Source of the DNA: Gammaproteobacteria bacterium
GTDB lineage: Bacteria > Pseudomonadota > Gammaproteobacteria > Chromatiales > Chromatiaceae
DNA: 17,488 bases
NCBI GenBank assembly: GCA_020630035.1
Contig: JAHDCB010000017.1
Span: 1-17,488 of the forward strand
Direction of reading: 5' to 3'
Positions within the stretch are counted from its first letter, which is position 1. Each line of letters starts with the position of its first letter. Position numbers and translations under genes: made by a program. Below, in pieces: positions 1 through 6,529 of the stretch. Under the pieces are notes generated by a model. It searched no databases. It was not told where the DNA came from and saw only the letters and a list, made by a program, of their open reading frames with translations.

Positions 1-93
1 CCGGTATGGCTCTCCGAGGGCGTCTGCGGCCTGGACGGCCGCAGCCGAGCCCCCATGGATGGGTTTATGGCGTACCTCGGAGAGCCATACCGG
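1..93. repeat. Nested palindromic element, 19-bp perfect outer stem
   Basis: Bases 1-19 (CCGGTATGGCTCTCCGAGG) are the exact reverse complement of 75-93. Inside lies a second perfect inverted repeat, CTGCGGCC at 24-31 with GGCCGCAG at 37-44 around a 5-nt loop. A third, short one is CCCA at 52-55 with TGGG at 60-63. As single-stranded DNA or RNA this would fold into a closing stem carrying two side hairpins. It sits downstream of the minus-strand L,D-transpeptidase gene, whose stop is at 180, so it could act as a 3'-end or terminator-like structure, but it has no clear U-tract. From memory, similar GC-rich nested palindromes recur between genes in some gammaproteobacteria; that recollection is unverified. 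The outer stem begins at the very first base, so the element may extend beyond the window. Confidence 0.8.
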
Positions 94-179
94 AAGCGCT
101 GACACTGGTAGCAGGGTTACATCTGTCCACGCAATCACGGATTCGAGAAAATATTCAGGTGTGTTTGCCGGCGTGTCTG

Positions 180-668
180 TTATTGGGTGATGATCACAGG
201 TGTGCCTTCATCCACGTGGTCAAACAGAGTGATGATGTCCTGATTGCGCATGCGGATGCAGCCATGTGACCTGGGTATGCCCATCGGTTCCGTGTCGGGC
301 GTGCCGTGGATGTAGATGTAGCGGCTCAGGGTGTCTTGTGTGCCACCCTGGTTATATCCTGGCTCGCAACCTGCCAGCCATAGAATCCGGGTGAGAATCC
401 AGTCGCGTTCCGGGTAGCGTGCGGCGAGTGCGGCTGAATAGGTGTCGGGCTGTTTGTTGCGCCCGACAAATATGGTGTTAATTGGGCAGCCAGCGCCGAT
501 CTTTCGGTGTATCGTATGTCGGCCTGTGGGTGTGCAGCCAGAGTCTGTTTGTTGTCCGGCACCATGACGTGCAGTAGATACCGGGAACTGGTATTGTTGG
601 TCGTGTTGTTGCCAGGTCAGGCGTTGTTCCGCCAGGCTGACAAGCAGTTGTACATTCGGGGTGGGCAT
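180..668 (-). CDS. L,D-transpeptidase (YkuD domain), short form without signal peptide
   Basis: This 162-aa protein is essentially a lone YkuD catalytic domain. It has the family signature: HGT at residues 121-123 and SHGCIRM at 134-140, with Cys137 as the expected nucleophile and His135 beside it. YkuD enzymes form L,D cross-links in peptidoglycan or attach proteins to it, using a cysteine acyl-enzyme. No hydrophobic N-terminal export signal is visible; the protein opens with MPTPNVQLLVSL and moves straight into the domain. Reading upstream in frame adds no obvious signal either. Short, signal-less YkuD proteins of about 160 aa with this layout are known in gammaproteobacteria, so this may be normal for the subfamily. 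The gene is divergent from the adaptor/pump pair with 40 bp between starts. There is no strong Shine-Dalgarno before the ATG. Domain assignment is firm; substrate is unknown. Confidence 0.9.
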   Translation of the reverse strand: MPTPNVQLLVSLAEQRLTWQQHDQQYQFPVSTARHGAGQQTDSGCTPTGRHTIHRKIGAGCPINTIFVGRNKQPDTYSAALAARYPERDWILTRILWLAGCEPGYNQGGTQDTLSRYIYIHGTPDTEPMGIPRSHGCIRMRNQDIITLFDHVDEGTPVIITQ

Positions 669-708
669 CGTATCAGTTTGTGGGTTTGTCAGGAGAGGAT
701 TTTGTGAC
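669..708. promoter_or_regulatory. Divergent 40-bp intergenic region with RBS for the RND adaptor
   Basis: This gap separates the starts of the minus-strand L,D-transpeptidase and the plus-strand adaptor. It contains AGGAGAGG at 691-698, ten bases before the GTG at 709, the best Shine-Dalgarno in the area. That decides the adaptor start. The gap is too short to hold two complete promoters, so at least one promoter must lie inside the opposing gene. No convincing -35/-10 pair was found. Confidence 0.55.
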
Positions 709-1713
709 GTGAGTAATCGTACATGGTTATGGTTCAGCCTGGGGCTGATCGGTGGTGTGCAGGCAGCGGTGCCGGTGAGTACTGCTGTGCTGGGCGAGTT
801 GGTTTCACCGCAGGTGTTCAGTGCGCCAGCTCAGGTTAAGCCACTGAACCGGCCACAGATTGCGGCTGAGGTGAGTGGTCAGATCTTGCGGCTGCCGGTA
901 CGGGTCGGTGAGGTGGTGCCTACGGATACGGTGCTGGTTGAACTGGATTGCCGGATGCATCAGGCGCAGGTTCAGTCTGCCGAAGCAGCAGGGCGGCGGG
1001 CGCAGGCGCAGTTGCGTTTTGCACGTTCGCAATGGCAGCGGGCGCAGAATCTGAAGCGTAAGGGTAGCATCAGCAACGAGATTCTGGAACAACGGCGGTT
1101 GGCAGTAAATACGGCTAGTGCTGAGGTAAAGACGCAGCAGGTACAGCAGGATCTGGCGCAGTTGCAGGTGCAGCATTGTCAGATTCGGGCACCATTTGCG
1201 GCATTGGTCAGCCGGCGGTTGGGCAGTGTTGGCGGCTATGCGACCCCAGGTTCATCGTTGCTGGAGCTGGTGCAGCTGGAGCAGCGCGAGGTGCGGGCTG
1301 AGTTACGACCGGCCATTGCTGAATCGTTGCAGGTTGGTGATCAGGTCAGATTTCGTTATCAGGGCCAGGATTATCCGGTGCAGTTGCGGGCGTTGTTACC
1401 GTTGGTGGATGAGCGCACCCGTACCCGCGAAGCGCGGCTGGTGTTTGCCGATACAGGTTCGGTTGCGGAGGTTGGGGCTGCGGGCCGCCTGATCTGGCGC
1501 AGTAGACAACCGATACTGGCGGCGCAATATCTGGTGCGGCGTGATGGTCAGCTGGGTATTTTTGTCGTACAGGAAGACCAGGCACGTTTTATGGCCCTGG
1601 CGCAGGCACAGGAGGGGCAGTCAGTTGCGGTGGATCTGCCGCCGGAAACGGTATTGGTTGTTGAGGGTCGCCAGCGGCTCCAGGATGGTGACCTGATTCA
1701 GGTGACGCCATGA
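709..1713 (+). CDS. RND efflux periplasmic adaptor subunit (HlyD/MFP family)
   Basis: This 334-aa protein is the membrane-fusion partner of the pump encoded next. It has an N-terminal signal peptide (hydrophobic residues 5-20, AA|VPV cleavage region; no lipobox Cys, so not a lipoprotein). A first biotinyl-lipoyl-like half follows (about 45-80, including IAAEVSGQILRLPVRVGEVV), then a Gln/Ala-rich alpha-helical hairpin (about 85-155) and the second lipoyl half (about 157-185, IRAPFAALVSRRLGSVGGYATPG). A beta-barrel and membrane-proximal domain run to the end. The chosen start is GTG 709, because AGGAGAGG precedes it at ten bases and the signal peptide begins there. A longer in-frame GTG at 661 would put 16 residues ahead of the signal peptide. 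The stop overlaps the pump ATG (ATGA), indicating translational coupling. Substrate cannot be predicted. Confidence 0.9.
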   Translation: MSNRTWLWFSLGLIGGVQAAVPVSTAVLGELVSPQVFSAPAQVKPLNRPQIAAEVSGQILRLPVRVGEVVPTDTVLVELDCRMHQAQVQSAEAAGRRAQAQLRFARSQWQRAQNLKRKGSISNEILEQRRLAVNTASAEVKTQQVQQDLAQLQVQHCQIRAPFAALVSRRLGSVGGYATPGSSLLELVQLEQREVRAELRPAIAESLQVGDQVRFRYQGQDYPVQLRALLPLVDERTRTREARLVFADTGSVAEVGAAGRLIWRSRQPILAAQYLVRRDGQLGIFVVQEDQARFMALAQAQEGQSVAVDLPPETVLVVEGRQRLQDGDLIQVTP

Positions 1714-4700
1714 AGACTTTTCTGCAGGCGTTGTATCGCAATCATGTCCTGGCGAACCTGACGTTTATTCTGGTGCTGGTAATCGGGCTGTTGTCATATC
1801 AACAGCTGCCGCGTCAGCAGGATCCGACGATCAATTTTAACTGGATTGTGATTACCACGGTATTGCCTGGTGCGAGTGCGCTGGATGTCGAGAAACAGGT
1901 CACTGATCCGTTGGAAGAGGAAATTGAGCAGATTTCGGACATCAAGTTTATTACCTCAAATTCACGTACCAGCGTCTCCAGTATTCTGGTGCGTTTTCAG
2001 GACATTGATGAGCGCACCTTCGACAAACGAGTTTCCGATCTGCGGCGCGGCATCCAGAATCGCGCAGATGAATTGCCCCAGGCAGCGAGCGATCCGCAGA
2101 TTCTGGAGATTACCAGTGCGAATGCATTTCCGTCAGCCACAGTGGCGATTGTCGGGCAGGCACTGGATGAAGATCTGCGGCGTCAGGCGAAGAATATCAA
2201 AAAAGAGATTGAACGACTGAAGGGTGTGGATCGAGTGGACCCGGTCGGGTTGCCAGACCCGGAATTGCAGGTATTGTTTGTGCCGGATGAGCTGGAAAAG
2301 CTGCGCCTGACCCCAGGCCAGATTGCGGATACGGTACGTGCTTTTTTTCAGGATATTGCAGCGGGTGATGTGCGCATCGGGCAGCAGGACTGGCTGGTGC
2401 GGTTGGTCGGTTCGGATGCCGCCCCGAGTTATCTGGCATCACGTCCGATTGTCGGGGCAGAGAGTGAAATCACCCTGGGTCAGGTGGCGCAGGTACAGCG
2501 TGGGCGTAGTGAGCCGAGTCAGTTGACTCAATACCAGGGTCGGCCAGCAGTGCTGCTTGGCATCATGAAAAAGGCGAATGCGAATACGCTGGAGCTGGTC
2601 GAACGGATCAACGCGTATCTGGCGGCACGCGGGCCATTGTTGGCCGGTGCCGGTATCGAATTGGTACTGGTCGATGATCAGACACTGATCACGCGTAATG
2701 CGATTGATCTGATGCAGACCAATGCGCTGATCGGGTTGCTGCTGGTGTTATGTGTGGCCTGGTTGTTTCTGGGTACGCGCATTGCGCTGCTGACGGCGAT
2801 CGGCATCCCATTCATTCTGGCGGGCACCTTCTGGATTCTGTCACTGACCGGCGAGACACTGAATGTGATGGTGTTGCTGGGTGTAGTGATTGTTCTGGGT
2901 ATGCTGGTGGATGATGCGGTGGTTGTGGTCGAAGCGATCTATTACCGGCTGCAACGTGGTATGGATGCGCTAAATGCGAGTCTGGCCGCACTGCGCGAAG
3001 TGGCAGCACCGGTCACGGCGGCCGTGTTGACGACCATGGCTGCCTTCGGACCACTGATTATCCTACCAGGGATTTTGGGTGATTTTATGCGGGTTGTCCC
3101 GCTAGTCGTGGTGATTGGCCTGGCGATTTCATTGATCGAATCTTTCTGGATGCTACCCGCACATGTGATTGGTGCAAAAGTCAGTTTTCGTCAGCCATCG
3201 CGGATACAGCGGCTGCGTGAACGGCTGACGCGCGCGATTCAGATTCGGTATGTACGTTTGCTGATCAAGGCATTGCGGCATAAAATTCTGACTCTGACCC
3301 TGGTTGCCGTGGTATTTATCACTGCGATTGCGGGTTTTGCGGCGGGTTGGGTAAAGGTCAATTTTTTTGCAGCGGATACTATCCGGCTATTTTATGTGAA
3401 TGTCGAAATGCCACCTGAGACGCCGTTGGAATACACGATGGCGAAGGTCGAACAGATTGAGGCGGTAGTGCAGCGTAACCTGCGACCAGGGGAAGTACGA
3501 GCGGTCATCAGCTATGCCGGTAATATGTTCACCGAAACGGCTCCACGTCTGGGTGACCATGTCGGTCAGATTATGGTTGGACTGCATCCGAAGACACCTG
3601 AGTTGCGGACGGTGCAACAGATGACCGACGACCTGCGCCAGGTAGTCGAGGCGATCCCCGGGCCACTGCGTGTCTCCTTCCTGCGCCTGGCAGGTGGGCC
3701 GCCGACCGCGAAGCCGATCAGCATCAAGGTGCGTGGTGATGAGTATGCTGAAATTCGTGCGGCCGCAGACCGGCTACAAGCCATTCTGCGCAGTATGCCG
3801 GACATTATCGATATTGAAGATGATGCCAGCAAAGGACGTAGTGAACTGGTATTGCAATTGGATGCTGAGGCGATTCATCGGGCTGGACTGAATCCGTTGG
3901 ACATCAATCGCACGTTGCAACTCCTGGTCGATGGGCTGGTTGTCAGCGATATGCGGCACGAAGGCGAAAAACTGGAAGTACGTGTCCGTGGTATCCAGCA
4001 ACCGTTACAGGATATCGTTGAATTGCTGGACTACCAGATGCCGTTACCACAAGGCGGTAGTGTGGCATTGCATACCCTGGTGGACGCCACGCGCGAACCG
4101 GGGTTGGGCAACATTCGCCACCATAATTTCCGTCGCGCGATTACAGTGGAGGCTGATCTGGTCGAGGGCGGGCTGGATACCCACACCGCCAATGCGCAGA
4201 TTATGGCTGCCTGGCAGGCAGAACAGGCGACCTATCCTGATATAAATCTGGACTTCAGCGGAGAACTGGACGATATCGAAGAAAGCCTGGACAGCATGTT
4301 GCTCCTGTTCATCGCCGGACTGGGTGTTATGTATGCGATCCTGGGCACCCAGTTTCGCAGCTACTTTCAGCCGTTGATTATCCTGTCGACGGTGATGATG
4401 GCGTTTACCGGTGTTACTTATGGTCTGCTGGTCTCACAGAATCCACTCAGTCTGTATACCCTGTATGGGGTCGTTGCACTGGCGGGGATTGCAGTGAATG
4501 CCGCGATCGTGTTGATCTCAGCCGGGAATGCACGTCTGAGCAGCGGCATGAGTTTGATTCATGCCACCTTATATGCCGCACGGCGGCGAGTGATCCCGAT
4601 CCTGATCACCTCTCTGACGACGATAGCTGGTCTGTTTTCATTGGCGACCGGACTCGGTGGTAAATCCCTGATCTGGGGGCCGGTGGCGACCGCAATTACC

Positions 4701-4799
4701 TGGGGCCTGGCGTTTTCAACCCTGCTCACCCTGATTGTGATCCCGGTGCTGTATCAGATCTTTATGCGCCGTAGTCACCTGCTGCAGCGGCATGGGTGA
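1710..4799 (+). CDS. RND efflux transporter, inner-membrane permease (AcrB/HAE-like)
   Basis: At 1029 aa this is full length for an AcrB-class proton antiporter. TM1 is near residues 15-30, and a large periplasmic loop follows (about 30-330). TM2-TM6 are at about 335-485, a second TM near 525-545, the second periplasmic loop to about 860, and the last TM bundle at 860-1017. The TM4 proton-relay pair is present in GMLVDDAVVVVEA (Asp401, Asp402). In the TM10 segment GIAVNAAIVL, the position matching the AcrB relay lysine (K940) appears to be Val929, followed by Asn930, as in RND subgroups with a VVNNAI-type motif. It would sit in the inner membrane with the adaptor encoded just upstream (ATGA overlap). 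No TolC-like channel is in the window, so one encoded elsewhere is presumably shared. The last 84 bp overlap the minus-strand FimV-domain gene tail to tail. Substrate unknown. Confidence 0.95.
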   Translation: MKTFLQALYRNHVLANLTFILVLVIGLLSYQQLPRQQDPTINFNWIVITTVLPGASALDVEKQVTDPLEEEIEQISDIKFITSNSRTSVSSILVRFQDIDERTFDKRVSDLRRGIQNRADELPQAASDPQILEITSANAFPSATVAIVGQALDEDLRRQAKNIKKEIERLKGVDRVDPVGLPDPELQVLFVPDELEKLRLTPGQIADTVRAFFQDIAAGDVRIGQQDWLVRLVGSDAAPSYLASRPIVGAESEITLGQVAQVQRGRSEPSQLTQYQGRPAVLLGIMKKANANTLELVERINAYLAARGPLLAGAGIELVLVDDQTLITRNAIDLMQTNALIGLLLVLCVAWLFLGTRIALLTAIGIPFILAGTFWILSLTGETLNVMVLLGVVIVLGMLVDDAVVVVEAIYYRLQRGMDALNASLAALREVAAPVTAAVLTTMAAFGPLIILPGILGDFMRVVPLVVVIGLAISLIESFWMLPAHVIGAKVSFRQPSRIQRLRERLTRAIQIRYVRLLIKALRHKILTLTLVAVVFITAIAGFAAGWVKVNFFAADTIRLFYVNVEMPPETPLEYTMAKVEQIEAVVQRNLRPGEVRAVISYAGNMFTETAPRLGDHVGQIMVGLHPKTPELRTVQQMTDDLRQVVEAIPGPLRVSFLRLAGGPPTAKPISIKVRGDEYAEIRAAADRLQAILRSMPDIIDIEDDASKGRSELVLQLDAEAIHRAGLNPLDINRTLQLLVDGLVVSDMRHEGEKLEVRVRGIQQPLQDIVELLDYQMPLPQGGSVALHTLVDATREPGLGNIRHHNFRRAITVEADLVEGGLDTHTANAQIMAAWQAEQATYPDINLDFSGELDDIEESLDSMLLLFIAGLGVMYAILGTQFRSYFQPLIILSTVMMAFTGVTYGLLVSQNPLSLYTLYGVVALAGIAVNAAIVLISAGNARLSSGMSLIHATLYAARRRVIPILITSLTTIAGLFSLATGLGGKSLIWGPVATAITWGLAFSTLLTLIVIPVLYQIFMRRSHLLQRHG

Positions 4800-5555
4800 A
4801 TCTGGCGGGGTATCAGGATACTCGTCTACCTGAATGCCAGCAGCCCGGGTTGAACGTTGTATTGATGTGCCTGGTGGGGCTAACGACAGTGACTCTGTTG
4901 AATCAGGCCAGACCTCGGCGACAACTGGTGTATCCTGCTGCGATGATGTCAGCCAATCAGGTTGTGCACGGGTAGGTACCGGGATGGGCGTGAGTGAGGC
5001 AGAAGCGGCAAAAGTGGCAGGGTAGGCTGTTTCCTGAGACCGTTTACGCCAGGCGAACATGCCGAGAATAATTACGAGACCGAATACCACGCAGCCTGAC
5101 CAGAACATCCAGGGTGCAAACAAAGGTTGAGTGGTATGGGGAGAGTTCGTTGGTGTTGCGACAGGCTTGGGTAGGGGCGGTGCCGGGTTGGATGTTACCG
5201 GCGGTGCACCCTGGGATGGCTGAAATTGTGCAGCGGCTTCTGTCGCACTGATGCGGCGAATTTCGGCTGGTGGCGGAATTTGCAGGATAGCTCCCGCCAG
5301 TAGCTGATGAATATCGCCGCTGGCAAAGGCACGTGGGTTGGCCTGTTGCAAGGCGACAGCCGTCTGTGCCGTACTGACATCCGGCGGGCGTAGTTTGGTG
5401 GCGATCCGCCATAAGGTTTCATTCGCCTGTACTGGACCGTAGCGTTGAGCAGAATCGGGTGCGGCCAGGAGGTCAGATATCGTCAGTGGTAGCCAGAGGC
5501 AACAGATGAGCCAGCCGATCGCAGAGCCGTTGGTTGCACCAGGGGTTACCACCAT
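4716..5555 (-). CDS. FimV N-terminal-domain (LysM-like) membrane protein, short
   Basis: This 279-aa protein has an N-terminal hydrophobic segment (about 12-31), probably a signal peptide. Next comes a FimV-type LysM-like module (about 39-95). Its features YGPVQANETLWRIA, ALQQANPRAF and LLAGAILQIP match the conserved N-terminal domain of FimV/HubP polar proteins (peptidoglycan binding). A Pro/Ser/Thr-rich linker follows, then one clear transmembrane helix (about 147-168, flanked by Trp and RKRS) and a roughly 110-residue low-complexity, acidic cytoplasmic tail. FimV proper is usually much longer and ends in a TPR-like domain; no such domain is seen here, so this is a FimV-domain relative rather than a full orthologue. 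An AAGGG lies upstream of the ATG. Its 3' end overlaps the convergent RND gene by 84 bp. It ends the minus-strand gene run. Confidence 0.8.
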   Translation of the reverse strand: MVVTPGATNGSAIGWLICCLWLPLTISDLLAAPDSAQRYGPVQANETLWRIATKLRPPDVSTAQTAVALQQANPRAFASGDIHQLLAGAILQIPPPAEIRRISATEAAAQFQPSQGAPPVTSNPAPPLPKPVATPTNSPHTTQPLFAPWMFWSGCVVFGLVIILGMFAWRKRSQETAYPATFAASASLTPIPVPTRAQPDWLTSSQQDTPVVAEVWPDSTESLSLAPPGTSIQRSTRAAGIQVDEYPDTPPDSPMPLQQVTTAHKDLIQHRDHNQGEQG

Positions 5556-5611
5556 GATCTGACCCTTGGTTCGATTACTGACGTAGTAGTGGAACGCATA
5601 GTCAGTTCAGT

Positions 5612-6508
5612 TCAGTGCAGTGCTGCGACTTCCTGCGGTGTCAGATCAAATAACTCGGCAATCTGCTGATCGTCGAGTTGACCGATTAGCCTGGTTGCAA
5701 AGCTCAGTCGATTAGCGTAATCCCTGGCCTGCGCTGCGTTGCGTTCAAGTTTTCGCCCTTGTTCCACGCCTCGTTCCATACCTTGTTCTAAGCCTTGTTC
5801 TAAGCCTTGTTCTAAGCCTTGTTCTAAGCCTTGTGCGAGGCCTCTTTGAGTTGCTATCTGAAAAGATGGTAGTCGTTCTATATTGAAATCAGTCAGCATC
5901 TGTTCGGTCTCCTTGACAGTATCTTGCAGGTCGCGATTTTCGGATAACAGCTCCAGCATATGCAGGTAGCGCCGGAATGTATCGTCACGTTCCCGCGTTA
6001 GCTGATACAGGCGCTTGATGATGTAGCCGACAATATCCTGTGCGGCACGCCCTTTGAAGTCACACAAAATCGCGAGTACCAGCGCGTCCGGGGTATCCTC
6101 ACTCAGGAGTAGCGCACAGTCAATGGTGCGCATATCAATCAGTTCGTAGTGGTAGTTGAATTCCGGCAGGCCGGCCGGCATGGTCAGCCTTTCTTTACCG
6201 GTGTAGATCAGGTATTGGCGTAGTGGCTCTTGTGGCCAGCGTAACCGGATATCAGTGTAGTAGCGTAACATTCGCAGCGGCATTTGTGCATGGTTGTTGT
6301 TCTGGATTTCCAGATGCAGTAGCGCTGGTGCCGTATTTTCGTCGGATTGCAGACGTACCACCATATCGGCGCGCCGGTTCTCAACCCGGTGTTGCTCGGT
6401 ATCCAGCCATTCGATGCTGCCTGGAATCACGGGGATCTTCAGCAGGCGGGTGACCAGACAAGTGGCCAAGGCTTCAATCAGACTTTTGGTAACAATGTCT
6501 TTCTGCAT
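5612..6508 (-). CDS. Rpn/PD-(D/E)XK family nuclease-like protein 1
   Basis: This 298-aa protein resembles the Rpn (recombination-promoting nuclease) / PDDEXK family often annotated as 'putative transposase'. The nuclease fold spans about residues 20-130. The visible active-site pattern is Asp48 in RRADMVVRL, then Glu67-Ile-Gln69 in LLHLEIQNNN, the D...ExQ variant typical of this family. A helical region follows (about 150-215), then a tandemly repeated EQGL linker (about 222-251), then a C-terminal helical segment ending in LFDLTPQEVAALH. Family members such as E. coli RpnA are DNA endonucleases; activity here is inferred. The gene lies 56 bp upstream of the FimV-like gene and 21 bp downstream of yheS, all on the minus strand. 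No clear Shine-Dalgarno precedes the ATG. Such genes are typically strain-variable. Confidence 0.75.
   Translation of the reverse strand: MQKDIVTKSLIEALATCLVTRLLKIPVIPGSIEWLDTEQHRVENRRADMVVRLQSDENTAPALLHLEIQNNNHAQMPLRMLRYYTDIRLRWPQEPLRQYLIYTGKERLTMPAGLPEFNYHYELIDMRTIDCALLLSEDTPDALVLAILCDFKGRAAQDIVGYIIKRLYQLTRERDDTFRRYLHMLELLSENRDLQDTVKETEQMLTDFNIERLPSFQIATQRGLAQGLEQGLEQGLEQGLEQGMERGVEQGRKLERNAAQARDYANRLSFATRLIGQLDDQQIAELFDLTPQEVAALH
5757..5840 (-). repeat. 12-bp tandem repeat inside Rpn-like gene 1 (EQGL linker)
   Basis: Seven 12-bp units run from 5757 to 5840. Four consecutive units, 5781-5828, are identical (CCTTGTTCTAAG on the plus strand). The units at 5757, 5769 and 5829 are diverged copies. 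Read on the minus strand they encode the repeated tetrapeptide EQGL, with variants AQGL, EQGM, ERGV and EQGR. Because the unit is a multiple of three, copy-number change would lengthen or shorten the linker without shifting the frame. Confidence 0.95.
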
Positions 6509-6529
6509 GACAAGTGCTGCGTCGGTTAT

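Noticed and set aside
6..269. 87-residue plus-strand open frame
   Set aside because: It is built largely from the palindromic element and the antisense of the L,D-transpeptidase gene, with no family resemblance and no good ribosome binding site.
661..708. Earlier GTG start for the RND adaptor
   Set aside because: It would add 16 residues in front of the signal peptide and has no Shine-Dalgarno; AGGAGAGG points to GTG 709.
5757..5840. Possible CRISPR-like array
   Set aside because: The units are 12 bp, directly adjacent without spacers, and lie inside a coding frame.
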